Source of the DNA: Streptomyces sp. CMB-StM0423
GTDB taxonomy: Bacteria > Actinomycetota > Actinomycetes > Streptomycetales > Streptomycetaceae
Direction of reading: 5' to 3'
Assembly (NCBI RefSeq): GCF_002847285.1
Contig: NZ_CP025407.1
Coordinates: forward strand, 3,350,501-3,414,500
Length of the DNA: 64,000 bases
The notes below the pieces were generated by a model. The model searched no databases, was not told where the DNA came from, and saw only the letters and a program-made list of their open reading frames with translations. The translations under genes were made by a program, and so were the position numbers. Every line of letters begins with the position of its first letter. Position 1 is the first letter of the stretch. This document shows, in pieces, positions 40,932-50,779 of the stretch.

Positions 40932-42314
40932 GTGGACAGGGCTCCTGCGATACGCATGAACCGGACGCACCGCATACTCATCACCGTCGTCGTCCTCGGC
41001 GCGGCGGTGATCGCGGCGATCGGCTTCGCCGGGTCCTACGCGGCCGTGCGCGACCTCGCCGAGAAGAAGGGCTTCGGCGACTTCGCGGTCTTCTTCCCCA
41101 TCGGCATCGATGCGGGCATCGTGGTGCTGCTGGCCCTCGACCTGCTGCTGACCTGGATCCGCATCCCGTTCCCGCTGCTGCGGCAGGCGGCGTGGCTGCT
41201 GACGGCGGCGACGATCGCGTTCAACGGTGCGGCGGCGTGGCCCGACCCGCTGGGCGTCGGGATGCACGCGATCATCCCGGTGCTGTTCGTGGTGGCGGTG
41301 GAGGCCGCGCGGCACGCGATCGGCCGGATCGCGGACATCACGGCCGACAAGTACATGGAGGGCGTGCGCGTCTCGCGCTGGCTGCTGGCCTTCCCCTCCA
41401 CGTTCCGGCTCTGGCGGCGGATGAAGCTGTGGGAGCTGCGCTCGTACGAGGAGGTCATCCGTCTCGAACAGGACCGTATGGTCTACCGCGCCCGGCTGCG
41501 CGCCCGCTACGGCCGGGCGTGGCGGCGGAAGGCGCCGGTGGAGGCGGTCATGCCGCTGAAGCTGGCACGGTACGGAGTGCCGCTGGCGGAGACGGCGCAG
41601 GCGGGGCTGGCGGCGGCGGGCATCGACGCGCCGCTGCGGCCGGCCGGATCGGTCGCGCGGACGGCGCACGCCCTGGAGCCCGCACAGGACGTACAAACCA
41701 CGCAAACTGCACAGGACGCACAAACTGCACAGACCGCACAAGCTGTGCTGCCTGTACAGACCGCACAGCCCGCCCAGGTCGCGTACCAGCCCGCGGCCGC
41801 CGCCCCGCAGGCCGAGCCGGCGCCGCCCGCCGCCGTCACCGCTCCCGCTCCCGCTCCCGTACCGGAACCCGAGCCGGAGCCCCTGCCCGCCCCCGAGCCC
41901 GTCGCGACGATCCCGGGGCCCGCGCCGCGCCGCGATCTGCGCGCCCCCGCCGGGGTCAACGGCCACCAGCGGGCCGCGGCGCAGCGGCCGGCCGCCGTCG
42001 ACCCGCCGCCCCGGGAACCCGAGCCCGAACCCGAACCGGCGCCCGAGCCCGTCGCGCCGCCCGCTCCCGCCGACGACAGCGCCGAGGTCGTCGGGCTGCC
42101 GGACGGCGTGCCGTACGACGACGCGCTCTTCGGCTTCTACCGCCAGTTCGTGGTGGACGAGGGCCGCTTCCCCTCCGCGCGCGTGTTCGCCCGCTACCTG
42201 CGCGACGTCCACGGCGTCCACTACACCGACGGCCGCACGCTCGACGAGCGCTACCTGCGCACGTACACCCACGAACTGAAGGCGCGCTACAACCAGGGCA
42301 TGGGCACCGCCTGA
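40932..42314 (+). CDS. DUF2637 membrane protein with C-terminal DNA-binding-like domain
   Basis: A 460-aa protein. Four membrane segments (about 16-38, 52-72, 83-100 and 107-125) make up DUF2637, with FFPIGIDAGIVVLLALDLLLTW shown as FFPIGIDAGIVVLLALDL. A basic helical region, a long Pro/Glu/Ala linker (230-385) and a compact C-terminal domain follow (FYRQFVVDEGRFPSARVFARYL, shown as EGRFPSARVFARYLRD), resembling the winged-helix end of Spd-type spread proteins. It starts at GTG 40932. The role in streptomycetes is unknown. Confidence 0.82.
   Translation: MDRAPAIRMNRTHRILITVVVLGAAVIAAIGFAGSYAAVRDLAEKKGFGDFAVFFPIGIDAGIVVLLALDLLLTWIRIPFPLLRQAAWLLTAATIAFNGAAAWPDPLGVGMHAIIPVLFVVAVEAARHAIGRIADITADKYMEGVRVSRWLLAFPSTFRLWRRMKLWELRSYEEVIRLEQDRMVYRARLRARYGRAWRRKAPVEAVMPLKLARYGVPLAETAQAGLAAAGIDAPLRPAGSVARTAHALEPAQDVQTTQTAQDAQTAQTAQAVLPVQTAQPAQVAYQPAAAAPQAEPAPPAAVTAPAPAPVPEPEPEPLPAPEPVATIPGPAPRRDLRAPAGVNGHQRAAAQRPAAVDPPPREPEPEPEPAPEPVAPPAPADDSAEVVGLPDGVPYDDALFGFYRQFVVDEGRFPSARVFARYLRDVHGVHYTDGRTLDERYLRTYTHELKARYNQGMGTA
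41688..41770 (+). repeat. Imperfect tandem repeat within the DUF2637 gene
   Basis: Units related to GCACAAACTGCACAG repeat about five times and encode TAQ/TQTAQ runs in the linker. The local GC content is far below that of the gene, and AAA occurs at positions normally filled by G or C. It is probably a slippage-derived linker expansion. Confidence 0.6.
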
Positions 42315-42342
42315 CCGGCCGGCGGCGCCCCGCCCCGCGGCT

Positions 42343-44064
42343 TCAGCCGCCCAGCAGCTCCCGCACCCGCTCCTGCCCGACCGCCAGCAGCAGCGTCGGC
42401 AGCCGCGGCCCGGTGTCGCGGCCCACCAGCAGCCGGTACAGCAGCGCGAAGAACGCCCGCTGCTCCGCCTTCAGCTCCGGCGTCGGCTTCGCATCCGCGG
42501 GCAGCCCGGCGCGCAGCTTCGGCACCCCGTACAGCAGCGTCGTCAGCCCGTCCAGCGACCAGTGCTCGTCAAGACCGGCGAGCAGCAGCCGCAGCAGCTC
42601 CCTCTCGTCCTCGCCGAGCGACGCCAGCAGCTCCGCGTCCGCGTCCTTGCGTACCTGGGTGCGCTGGTCGGCCGGGACCTGCGTGGTGATCCAGCGCTCC
42701 GCCTTGTCCAGCCGCGGCCGCGCCTCGGCCAGCGACGTCAGCGGGTGCTCCGGGTCGACCTCGGCGAGGATCCGCAGCGTCTGCTCGTCGTCGCCCGCGG
42801 TCACGTCGGTCACGGAGGCGAGCATGCGGTACGGCAGCGGGCGCGGCGTCGCCGGCAGCGGCCCGGCGGCGGTGCCCGAGGCGCGCTCGTACGCCGCGAC
42901 GTCGCCCGGCTGCGCCGAGCCCGCGCCGACCTTGCGGACGAGGGCGTCCCACTCGTCGTACGTCCGCTGGATCTCCTGGTCGAAGGCGACCTTGAACGAC
43001 TGGTTCGGCCGGCGCCGCGCGTACAGCCAGCGCAGCAGCATCGGCTCCATGATCTCCAGCGCCTCGGCGGGCGTCGGCACGCCGCCCTTCGACGACGACA
43101 TCTTCGCCATGCCGCTGATGCCGACGAACGCGTACATCGGGCCGATGGGCCGCTCCCAGCCGAAGATCCCGACGAGCTTGCCGCCGACGTTCCACGACGA
43201 GCCGGGCGAGTGGTGGTCGACGCCGGAGGGCTCGAAGACCACGCCCTCGTACGCCCAGCGCATCGGCCAGTCGACCTTCCAGACGAGCTTGCCGCGGTCG
43301 AACTCCGCGAGCCGCACGGTCTCGCCGTGCCCGCAGGCGCAGGTGTACGTCAGCTCGGTGGTCTCGTCGTCGTACGCGGTGACCGTCGTCAGGTCGCGCC
43401 CGCAGACCCCGCAGTACGGCTTGTACGGGTAGTACGCGCCGCCGGCCGTCAGGCCGTCGTCCTCGTCGGCGGCGCCGGAGCCCTCGGCCGCGGCCAGCTC
43501 CGCCTCGTCCACCGGCTTCTGCTGCTGCTTCTTCTGCTGCTTCGGCTTCGTGCGGAACTCGGCGAGGACCGCGTCGATCTCGGCACGGTGCCGCATCGCG
43601 AAGAGGATCTGCTCGCGGTACGCGCCCGCCGTGTACATCTCCGTCTGGCTGATGCCGCGGTACGTCACGCCCATCTCGGCGAGCGCGCCCTCCATGGCCG
43701 CCTTGAAGTGCGCGGCCCAACTCGGGTACGGGCTGCCCGCGGGCGCGGGCACGGAGGTCAGCGGCTTGCCGATGTGCTCCGCCCAGGACTCGTCGACGCC
43801 CTCGACGCCGGCGGGCACCTTGCGGAAACGGTCGTAGTCGTCCCAGGAGATCAGGTGCTCGCAGGGGACGCCGCGGCGGCGGATCTCGTCGGCCACCAGG
43901 TGCGGCGTCATCACCTCGCGCAGGTTGCCCAGGTGGATCGGTCCTGAAGGGGACAGGCCGGAGGCACAGACCACCGGTTTGCCGGGGGCGCGACGCTCCG
44001 CCTCGGCGATGACCTCGTCGGCGAAACGGGAGACCCAGTCGGCGGCCTCGGCGGTGGCACCCAC
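42343..44064 (-). CDS. lysS: Lysyl-tRNA synthetase, class I
   Basis: A 573-aa archaeal-type class I LysRS. The HIGH-like motif is [15 protein letters not shown] near residue 38, and the KMSKS-like motif is [10 protein letters not shown] near 275. A Zn-ribbon-like region contains CGVCGRD and CACGHG, and a Gln/Lys-rich insert lies near 195. The GTG at 44064 with GAGGAAG upstream is preferred to the ATG at 44163. The product charges tRNA-Lys. It is divergent from argS, an arrangement conserved in streptomycetes (recalled as SCO3303/SCO3304). Confidence 0.95.
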   Translation of the reverse strand: MGATAEAADWVSRFADEVIAEAERRAPGKPVVCASGLSPSGPIHLGNLREVMTPHLVADEIRRRGVPCEHLISWDDYDRFRKVPAGVEGVDESWAEHIGKPLTSVPAPAGSPYPSWAAHFKAAMEGALAEMGVTYRGISQTEMYTAGAYREQILFAMRHRAEIDAVLAEFRTKPKQQKKQQQKPVDEAELAAAEGSGAADEDDGLTAGGAYYPYKPYCGVCGRDLTTVTAYDDETTELTYTCACGHGETVRLAEFDRGKLVWKVDWPMRWAYEGVVFEPSGVDHHSPGSSWNVGGKLVGIFGWERPIGPMYAFVGISGMAKMSSSKGGVPTPAEALEIMEPMLLRWLYARRRPNQSFKVAFDQEIQRTYDEWDALVRKVGAGSAQPGDVAAYERASGTAAGPLPATPRPLPYRMLASVTDVTAGDDEQTLRILAEVDPEHPLTSLAEARPRLDKAERWITTQVPADQRTQVRKDADAELLASLGEDERELLRLLLAGLDEHWSLDGLTTLLYGVPKLRAGLPADAKPTPELKAEQRAFFALLYRLLVGRDTGPRLPTLLLAVGQERVRELLGG

Positions 44065-44195
44065 AGTCCTGTACTTCCTCTCTCTGCGCGTCTCTGCAGC
44101 GCTTGCGGGACCCATTCTCCCAAACAAAACCGCCTTGCCCTGCATGGGATACTGAGGGCTCATCCCACCTCCAGAAGGAAGCGGCGATCACGAAC

Positions 44196-45986
44196 ATGGC
44201 CTCAGTCCCGTCCCTCGCCACCCAGGTCCGGCAGCGCGTCGCGGACGCCCTTGCGGCAGCACTGCCGCAGGAGGCGGCCGCGGACCCCCTGCTGCGACGC
44301 AGCGACCGGGCGGACTTCCAGGCCAACGGCATGCTGGCGCTGGCCAAGCGGCTGAAGACCAGCCCGCGGGAGCTGGCCGCCCAGGTCGCCGGGCAGGTCG
44401 ACGCGGGCGACGTGCTCGCGGACGTCGAGGTCTCCGGGCCCGGCTTCCTCAACATCGCGGTGACGGACGCGGCGATCACGTCGACCCTCGCCGCGCGCGC
44501 CGCGGACGACCGCCTCGGCGTCCCGTACGCGGACGCCCCCGGCACGACCGTCATCGACTACGCCCAGCCGAACGTGGCGAAGGAGATGCACGTCGGGCAC
44601 CTGCGGTCGGCGGTCATCGGCGACTCGCTCGTGCGGGTGCTGGAGTTCACCGGCGAGACGGTGGTCAGGCGGCACCACATCGGCGACTGGGGCACGCAGT
44701 TCGGCATGCTCATCCAGTACCTGGACGAGCACCCGCACGAGCTGGACCGCGGCGGCGCGGACGGCGCCGACGGCGCCGCCGTCTCCGGCGAAGAGGCCGC
44801 CTCCAACCTCAACAGGCTGTACAAGGCCGCCCGCGCCGTCTTCGACGCCGACGACGCCTTCAAGGAGCGGGCCAGGCGCCGGGTCGTCGCGCTGCAGTCG
44901 GGCGACCCGGAGACGCGGGCGCTGTGGCAGCGGTTCGTGGACGAGTCGAAGCTGTACTTCTTCTCGGTCTTCGACAAGCTCGACATGGAGGTCAGGGACG
45001 CCGACATCGTCGGCGAGTCCGGCTACAACGACATGCTGGACGAGACCTGCGAGCTGCTCGCGGACGCGGGCGTCGCGGTCGACTCCGAGGGCGCGCTGTG
45101 CGTCTTCTTCGACGACATCAAGGGCCAGGACGGCCAGCCGGTCCCGCTGATCGTCCGCAAGTCCGACGGCGGCTACGGGTACGCGGCCACCGACCTGTCC
45201 GCCATCCGCGACCGGGTGTTCAACATCAAGGCGCAGACGCTGCTCTACGTCGTGGACCACCGCCAGTCGCTGCACTTCCGGATGGTCTTCGAGACCGCCC
45301 GCCGGATGGGCTGGCTCGACGGCGGCGTGACGGCGACGCAGCTCGCGTTCGGCACGGTCCTGGGCAAGGACGGCAAGCCGTTCAAGACCCGGGCGGGCAC
45401 GACCGTACGGCTGGAGGACCTGCTCGACGAGGCGGTCGACCGGGCGTCGTCGGTGGTCCGGGAGAAGGCCGACAAGGCGGTGCCGCCGCTGACGGAGGCG
45501 GAGATCGCGGAGCGCGGCGCGCAGGTGGGCATCGGCGCGGTCAAGTACGCCGACCTGTCCACGTCCGCGGCCCGGGACTACAAGTTCGACCTGGACCAGA
45601 TGGTGTCCCTGCACGGCGACACCTCGGTCTACCTCCAGTACGCGTACGCCCGGATCCGCTCCATCCTCCGGCGCGCCGGCGACACCGCCCGCCCGGCGGC
45701 CCACCCGGAGCTGGCGCTCGAACCGGCGGAGCGGGCGCTGGGCCTGCACGTGGACGGCTTCGCGGCGGTGGTCGCGGAGGCGGCGGAGGAGTACGCGCCG
45801 CACAAGATCGCGGCGTACCTCTACCAACTCGCGTCGCACTTCACGACGTTCTACGAGCACTGCCCGGTCCTGAAGGCGGACACCCCCGCCCAGGTGGAGA
45901 ACCGCCTGTTCCTCGGCGACCTGACGGCGCAGACCCTGCACACCGGCATGGCCCTGCTGGGCATCCGCACCCCGGAGCGCCTCTGA
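44196..45986 (+). CDS. argS: Arginyl-tRNA synthetase
   Basis: A 596-aa class I ArgRS. An N-terminal Add-1 domain (1-115) leads to [22 protein letters not shown], shown as [16 protein letters not shown], with HVGH as the HIGH motif. [13 protein letters not shown] follows, then [12 protein letters not shown] in the degenerate KMSK position and a C-terminal anticodon domain with [17 protein letters not shown]. An extra Gly/Ala/Asp insert near residue 190 varies between species. The ATG is at 44196. Confidence 0.96.
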   Translation: MASVPSLATQVRQRVADALAAALPQEAAADPLLRRSDRADFQANGMLALAKRLKTSPRELAAQVAGQVDAGDVLADVEVSGPGFLNIAVTDAAITSTLAARAADDRLGVPYADAPGTTVIDYAQPNVAKEMHVGHLRSAVIGDSLVRVLEFTGETVVRRHHIGDWGTQFGMLIQYLDEHPHELDRGGADGADGAAVSGEEAASNLNRLYKAARAVFDADDAFKERARRRVVALQSGDPETRALWQRFVDESKLYFFSVFDKLDMEVRDADIVGESGYNDMLDETCELLADAGVAVDSEGALCVFFDDIKGQDGQPVPLIVRKSDGGYGYAATDLSAIRDRVFNIKAQTLLYVVDHRQSLHFRMVFETARRMGWLDGGVTATQLAFGTVLGKDGKPFKTRAGTTVRLEDLLDEAVDRASSVVREKADKAVPPLTEAEIAERGAQVGIGAVKYADLSTSAARDYKFDLDQMVSLHGDTSVYLQYAYARIRSILRRAGDTARPAAHPELALEPAERALGLHVDGFAAVVAEAAEEYAPHKIAAYLYQLASHFTTFYEHCPVLKADTPAQVENRLFLGDLTAQTLHTGMALLGIRTPERL

Positions 45987-46023
45987 CCGACCGGTCGCGG
46001 GCGGCTCCCGTAGGGTGATCGTC

Positions 46024-46857
46024 ATGAGCGACTGGCAGTTGACGCGGACCTTCCCCAGCTCGGCCGGGGAGGTCCGCTGGGACCGGCTCGGGGCTGCCGG
46101 CGGGCGGCCGGTGGTGTTGCTGCACGGGACGCCGTGGTCGTCGTACACCTGGCGGGCCGTCGCGCGGGCCCTGGCGCGGGGGCGCGAGGTGTACGTCTGG
46201 GACATGCCCGGGTACGGGCAGTCGGAGAAGCGCGCCGGGCAGGACGTCTCGCTCGACGCGCAGGGGCGGATCTTCGTCCAACTGCTGGATCATTGGCGGT
46301 TGGACGAGCCGCTGGTCGTCGGGCACGACTTCGGCGGCGCCGTCGCGCTGCGCGCGCACCTGCTGCACGGCGCCGCGTACCGCGCGCTGGCCCTCGTCGA
46401 CCCCGTCGCGCTCGCCCCCTGGGGCTCGCCGTTCTTCCGTCTCGTCAGGGACCACGCGCCCGTCTTCGAGCAGCTTCCGGCGGCACTGCACACCGCGCTC
46501 GTCCGCGAGTACATCACCACCACCGGCGGCCCCGGCCTCCACCCGGCGGTCCTCGACGCCCTCGTCGCCCCCTGGACCGACGACGCCGGCCGCCCGGCGT
46601 TCTACCGCCAGATCGCCCAGGCCGACCAGCGCTACACCGACGAGATCCAGCCCCGCTACGGCGAGATCGCCCTGCCCACGCTCATCTGCTGGGGCACGGA
46701 CGACACCTGGATCCCGGTCGCCAAGGCCCGCGAACTGCACGCCCTCGTCCCGCACGCCGCACTGGAGCTGTTCGAGGGCGCGGGCCACCTGGCCCAGGAA
46801 GACGCCCCGGCCGAACTGACCGCCGTCCTGCAGACGTTCCTCACCGAGCAGTCCTAG
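46024..46857 (+). CDS. Alpha/beta hydrolase, haloalkane dehalogenase/epoxide hydrolase type
   Basis: A 277-aa hydrolase with an Asp nucleophile: HGTPWSSYTWR (oxyanion HG), VVGHDFGGAVALR (nucleophile Asp in GHDxGG), TLICWGTDDTWIP (acid) and GAGHLAQED (His). The Asp nucleophile is typical of dehalogenases and epoxide hydrolases rather than esterases. The ATG at 46024 lies 7 nt behind TAGGGT, so it is likely leaderless. The stop codon TAG (46855-46857) overlaps the first bases of a MITE-like repeat, so the C-terminus may have been altered by that insertion. Confidence 0.88.
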   Translation: MSDWQLTRTFPSSAGEVRWDRLGAAGGRPVVLLHGTPWSSYTWRAVARALARGREVYVWDMPGYGQSEKRAGQDVSLDAQGRIFVQLLDHWRLDEPLVVGHDFGGAVALRAHLLHGAAYRALALVDPVALAPWGSPFFRLVRDHAPVFEQLPAALHTALVREYITTTGGPGLHPAVLDALVAPWTDDAGRPAFYRQIAQADQRYTDEIQPRYGEIALPTLICWGTDDTWIPVAKARELHALVPHAALELFEGAGHLAQEDAPAELTAVLQTFLTEQS

Positions 46858-47100
46858 GGTCTGTCTTCGATCTCGCGTCGTTCGCCCGCAGGGCGGGCGG
46901 CGCAGGGGGTACCGGACACGCCCCCAGGGCGTAGGGGGAGGCCGGCGCGTGCGATCGCAAGGCGGAGGGCCGACCGCACAGTGGGCCTGTCCGGTCGATC
47001 CCGACAACGCAGCGAGCGGGCGTGCCAGGCTCCCCCACAGCGCGCTGCGCGCACATGGGCGGTACCCCCAGCCGCAGACGGAAGATCGAAGACAGACCCT
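46856..47100. mobile_element. MITE-like element with 18-bp terminal inverted repeats
   Basis: AGGGTCTGTCTTCGATCT (46856-46873) is perfectly repeated in inverted form at 47083-47100, bounding 245 bp with no transposase. The size, perfect termini and lack of coding capacity fit a miniature inverted-repeat element mobilised in trans. A clear target duplication was not found; TA/TG at the outer edges may be a decayed TA target. Its left end provides the stop codon of the upstream hydrolase. Confidence 0.7.
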
Positions 47101-47121
47101 GGAACCGCCCGCCGGGCGCGC

Positions 47122-48060
47122 CTACGCCTCCTCCCACCACGGCTGCACGCCCTCCACGGCGACGTAGTCGAAGAAGTCCATGTTGGCGATCTCCAGGTTG
47201 CAGACCATGGAGCCCGCTTGGCGCCACGGCAGGACCGCGATGTGGCCCGGGGCGTCGTCGAGATCGACGGCGACCACCGGCCGTCCTCCCGCCCCGGCGA
47301 AGGTGCCGGCGTCGGCGAGTGCGACCAGCACGGTGTGCTCCCCGGGCGGGACGAGCGCCGGGACCGCGCCGGGCGGCAGGCCCGCGTAGGCCGGGTCGTC
47401 CACGACCAGCGCCGTCAGCGGGTAGTTGTCCACGTCGATGTCGTCCGGGTCGATGTCCGCGCCGACCCAGCCGTCCGCGTCGGTCCCGCCCAGCTCGGCC
47501 AGCAGGGCGCGCCAGCCGTCGTCGTCCTCGAAGGAGGTACGGACCAGCAGGGCGCCGTCGGTGACGGGCAGGGCCGGGAAGGCCCGGGGCGGCGGGGTCG
47601 TCGGCGCGGGGAAGGCCGGACGCCCGGCGTCGCCCTGGTAGGTGCCCTGACTGTCCATCGCGCGGACGAGATCGTCGAACACGAGCGTCCCGCCGAGCAG
47701 GGCCCCCAGGATCTCGCCGAGCCGGTCCGCCACGACCCGGACCCCGCGCCCCGGTATCGCCGCCAGGTCCACCAGCAGCGGCTCGCCGCCGTAGACCGCG
47801 GCGCTGTCCACCAGGACGGCGACGGGCGCGGCGGATCCGCCGCGCGGGAGGAGCGCGGGCACGTTCCCGCCGCGCAGGCCGTCCCAGCCGGCGTCGACGA
47901 CGCGGCGCAGCCGCACCGGGCCGCCGCCGTCCGGGACGGTCGCGGCGCCGTCCCCGGTCCGGTCGCGCAGCTCGCCCCAGCAGGGCTCGCCCTCGTCGTA
48001 GTACGTGCAGATCACCAGCACCTCGCCGGACGCGGTCCGGGGCAGCTCCGGGTAGGACAT
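47122..48060 (-). CDS. Hypothetical protein with C-terminal DUF6924-like domain
   Basis: A 312-aa soluble protein. The C-terminal half (about 185-312) reads ALLVRTSFEDDDGWRALLAEL, shown as LLVRTSFEDDDGWRALL, then YPLTALVVDDPAYAGLPPGA and ANMDFFDYVA, the pattern of DUF6924. The N-terminal half (YYDEGEPCWGELRD, AVLVDSAAVYGG) is unassigned. The ATG at 48060 (MSYPELP) is preferred to 48114. No function can be given. Confidence 0.7.
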   Translation of the reverse strand: MSYPELPRTASGEVLVICTYYDEGEPCWGELRDRTGDGAATVPDGGGPVRLRRVVDAGWDGLRGGNVPALLPRGGSAAPVAVLVDSAAVYGGEPLLVDLAAIPGRGVRVVADRLGEILGALLGGTLVFDDLVRAMDSQGTYQGDAGRPAFPAPTTPPPRAFPALPVTDGALLVRTSFEDDDGWRALLAELGGTDADGWVGADIDPDDIDVDNYPLTALVVDDPAYAGLPPGAVPALVPPGEHTVLVALADAGTFAGAGGRPVVAVDLDDAPGHIAVLPWRQAGSMVCNLEIANMDFFDYVAVEGVQPWWEEA

Positions 48061-48142
48061 GACTTCCCTTTCGACGGTTCGCCGCAAGATGTCGGGGAAG
48101 CTATCGCGCCGCACTGACAGCGGCCGCCGGCCGGCTCCTCCG

Positions 48143-48757
48143 CTACGGGGCCGACTTCGGGCGGGCGCGCAGGTGGGCGCGTTCGCCCTGGCCGCCGAAG
48201 AGGCTGAGGAACTCCACGGGTTCGTCGTCCGCCGCGCCGAACCAGTGCGGTACGCGGGTGTCGAACTCGGCCGCCTCGCCGGGTTCCAGGATCAGGTCGT
48301 GCTCGCCGAGCACGACGCGCAGCCGGCCGTTCATCACGTACATCCACTCGTAGCCCTCGTGGGTGCGCAGGTCAGGCTCCCGGCGCCCGCTGCCCGCGGG
48401 CAGGATCAGCTTGAACGCCTGGATGCCGCCGGCCCGGCGGGACAGCGGCAGCATCGTCATGCCGTTGCGGGTGACCGGGCGCAGGTGGATGCGGGGGTCG
48501 CCGGTGGGCGGGGCGCCGACGAGCTCGTCGAGCGTGACGCCGTGGGCGCGGGCCAGCGGCAGCAGCAGCTCCAGCGTGGGGCGGCGGCTGCCGGATTCCA
48601 GCCGCGACAGCGTGCTCACCGAAATCCCGGTGGCCGTGGCCAGCTCGGCGAGCGTCTGCTCGCGCTGGCGGCGCAGCTCGCGCAGGCGGGGGCCGACGGC
48701 GGTGAGCGCGGTGTCCAGCTCGCCGCCGGGGTCTGGGGTGCTGTCGGTGTCAGCCAT
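48143..48757 (-). CDS. XRE family regulator with C-terminal cupin
   Basis: A 204-aa protein. The HTH spans about 22-80 (RLRELRRQREQTLAELATAT, GISVSTLSRLESGSRRPT), and the cupin about 115-195 (THEGYEWMYVMNGRLRVVLGE, shown as HEGYEWMYVMNGRLRVVLG, and PGEAAEFDTRVPHWFGA). Such regulators sense a small ligand in the cupin. It is divergent from a flavoprotein gene 67 bp away, and a TTGCC/GGCAA dyad lies between. Confidence 0.9.
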   Translation of the reverse strand: MADTDSTPDPGGELDTALTAVGPRLRELRRQREQTLAELATATGISVSTLSRLESGSRRPTLELLLPLARAHGVTLDELVGAPPTGDPRIHLRPVTRNGMTMLPLSRRAGGIQAFKLILPAGSGRREPDLRTHEGYEWMYVMNGRLRVVLGEHDLILEPGEAAEFDTRVPHWFGAADDEPVEFLSLFGGQGERAHLRARPKSAP

Positions 48758-48766
48758 ACGAAGAGT

Positions 48767-48781
48767 TTGCCATATCGGCAA
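48767..48781. promoter_or_regulatory. Candidate operator between XRE-cupin regulator and flavoprotein
   Basis: TTGCC (48767-48771) and GGCAA (48777-48781) form an inverted repeat with a 5-bp AT-rich centre (ATATC), 10 bp from the regulator's start codon. Its position in the divergent intergenic region suggests control of both genes. Confidence 0.5.
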
Positions 48782-48824
48782 CAGGGTTTGCGCATTCGGC
48801 GGTGTCGGCTGCATCGTCGGCGGC

Positions 48825-49910
48825 ATGGAGGTGGTCGACGTGACCGAAAGGGCCGAGAGGGCCGGGATCGCCGAAGAGGCCGGGACCGCCGCGTGGGCGG
48901 AGGGCCGCGAGGCGGCCGACGAGCCGGCGGAGAGCTACGAGGCCGTGGTGGTCGGCGGCGGCGCGGCCGGGCTGACCGGTGCGCTGATGCTGGCCCGCTC
49001 CCGCCGCTCCGTGGCGGTGATCGATGCGGGCGCCCCGCGCAACGCCCCGGCGGACGGCGTACACGGGCTGCTGGGCCGCGAGGGCATGCCCCCGGGCGAG
49101 CTGCTGGCGCGCGGCCGGGCGGAGGTGCGCGGCTACGGGGGCCACGTGGTGCCCGGCGAGGTCACCGGGGTGGCCCGGGAGCCCGCGGCCGGCACCGGCG
49201 ACGGCGGGCCCGGGGAGGGGGAGGGCGGGTTCGTGGTCACCCTCGCCGACGGCAGGTCCGTACGCGCCCGGCGGCTCCTTGTCACCACCGGCCTCGTCGA
49301 CGAGCTGCCCCCCGTCCCCGGCGTGCGCGAGCGCTGGGGCCGGGACGTACTGCACTGCCCGTACTGCCACGGCTGGGAGGTCCGCGACCAGGCCATCGGC
49401 GTGCTGGCGACCGGGCCGATGGCGCTGCACCAGGCGCTGCTGTTCCGGCAGTTGAGCGCCGACGTCACGTACTTCGCGCACACCACCGAGCCCCCGGCGG
49501 GCGAGGACGCCGAGCAGTTGGACGCCCTCGGCGTGCGCGTCGTCACCGGCGAGGTCGCCGGCCTGGAGATCGCCGCCGACCGGCTCACCGGCGTACGCCT
49601 CGCGGACGGCACCGTCGTCCCCCGCCAGGCGCTCGCGGTGGCCCCGCGCATGGTGGCCCGCAGCGGGCTCCTGACCGCCCTCGGCCTCACCCCCGTCGCC
49701 CACCCGTCCGGCATGGGCGAGACCATCCCCGCCGACGCCACCGGCCGCACCGACGTACCGGGGGTGTGGGTCGCGGGCAACGTCACCGACATGACCGCCC
49801 AGGTCCACGCCGCGTCGTCGGCCGGCGCCATGGCCGGCGCGCAGATCAACGCGGACCTCGTCGCCGAGGACACCCGCCGGGCGGTCGCCGCCCGCCGGGT
49901 CGGCGTGTGA
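48825..49910 (+). CDS. Thioredoxin-reductase-like FAD-dependent oxidoreductase
   Basis: A 361-aa protein. After an Ala/Glu-rich N-terminal extension of about 38 residues comes the FAD motif AVVVGGGAAGLTGALMLARS (GxGxxG), and CPYCHGWEV near residue 183 has the redox CxxC. LRR-like GVWVAGNVTDMTAQV closes the FAD site. The second GxGxxG for NADPH is weak (GVLATGPMA), so electron donor use is uncertain. The ATG at 48825 is the first plausible start after the divergent promoter. It is probably regulated by the XRE-cupin protein. Confidence 0.87.
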   Translation: MEVVDVTERAERAGIAEEAGTAAWAEGREAADEPAESYEAVVVGGGAAGLTGALMLARSRRSVAVIDAGAPRNAPADGVHGLLGREGMPPGELLARGRAEVRGYGGHVVPGEVTGVAREPAAGTGDGGPGEGEGGFVVTLADGRSVRARRLLVTTGLVDELPPVPGVRERWGRDVLHCPYCHGWEVRDQAIGVLATGPMALHQALLFRQLSADVTYFAHTTEPPAGEDAEQLDALGVRVVTGEVAGLEIAADRLTGVRLADGTVVPRQALAVAPRMVARSGLLTALGLTPVAHPSGMGETIPADATGRTDVPGVWVAGNVTDMTAQVHAASSAGAMAGAQINADLVAEDTRRAVAARRVGV

Positions 49911-49951
49911 CGTACGTACCGACCGAGACGACGACAGAGAGGGACACCAGG

Positions 49952-50602
49952 ATGACGAACGCGACGGAAGAGTTCGGCGAGGCGTACTGGGAAGAGAAGT
50001 ACCGCGCCCGCGACGCGATCTGGAGCGGCCGCCCCAACACCCAGCTCGTGGCCGAACTCGCCGAGCTGCCGCCCGGCACCGCCCTGGAGGCCGGCTGCGG
50101 CGAGGGCGCCGACGCCATCTGGCTCGCCGAGCGCGGCTGGCGGGTGACGGCGGTGGACATTTCCGCCACCGCGCTGGACCGGGCCCGCGCCCACGCCGAG
50201 GCGCGCGGCGCGGAGGTCGCGGGACGTATCACGTGGGTACGGGCCGACCTGACCGACTCCACCCCTGACGGTGCCCCCTTCGACCTGGTCACCACCCACT
50301 ACGTCCACACCACCGCCTCCCGCCAGGCGCTCTTCGGCCGCCTCGCGGCGATGGTGGTCCCCGGCGGCACCCTGCTGGTCGTCGGCCACCACGAGACGGA
50401 CCCCCGGGCCGCGGACATCGCCGAGGCCCACCCGGGCGTGCACTTCACCGCGGAGGACGTGGCGGCGGACCTGGCCACCGATTCCTGGGACATCGCCGTG
50501 GCGGAGGTCCGCACCCGCCGGGCCCCCGAAGGCCACGAACCCCACGGCCCCGACCAGCCGGCGGAACACCACGACGCGGTGCTGCGCGCACGGCGGCGCT
50601 GA
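49952..50602 (+). CDS. Class I SAM-dependent methyltransferase
   Basis: A 216-aa methyltransferase. TALEAGCGEGADAIWLAERGW has the SAM glycine motif, VTAVDISATALDRARAHAEARG the acidic strand (shown here as VTAVDISATALDRARA), and FDLVTTHYVHTT and PGGTLLVVGHHE the later motifs. It resembles TehB/thiopurine-type small methyltransferases, which often act on toxic compounds. It starts 41 bp after the flavoprotein stop behind GAGAGGGA-like purines, so cotranscription is likely. Confidence 0.88.
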   Translation: MTNATEEFGEAYWEEKYRARDAIWSGRPNTQLVAELAELPPGTALEAGCGEGADAIWLAERGWRVTAVDISATALDRARAHAEARGAEVAGRITWVRADLTDSTPDGAPFDLVTTHYVHTTASRQALFGRLAAMVVPGGTLLVVGHHETDPRAADIAEAHPGVHFTAEDVAADLATDSWDIAVAEVRTRRAPEGHEPHGPDQPAEHHDAVLRARRR

Positions 50603-50779
50603 CTGCGGCGGTCCCTCCCGGGGCGGCTCCTCCGGCGACGGAGGAGCCGCCCGCGCCGGTCCCGGTGCCCGTCCCCGTACACGGCGCACGGCCCTCCCGG
50701 AGATCCGGGTGCCGCCCGTCCGGCGGTGCGGCAGGATGACCGCGCGGGACGATCGACGGCGACCGGCAGGCTGGGTTAA

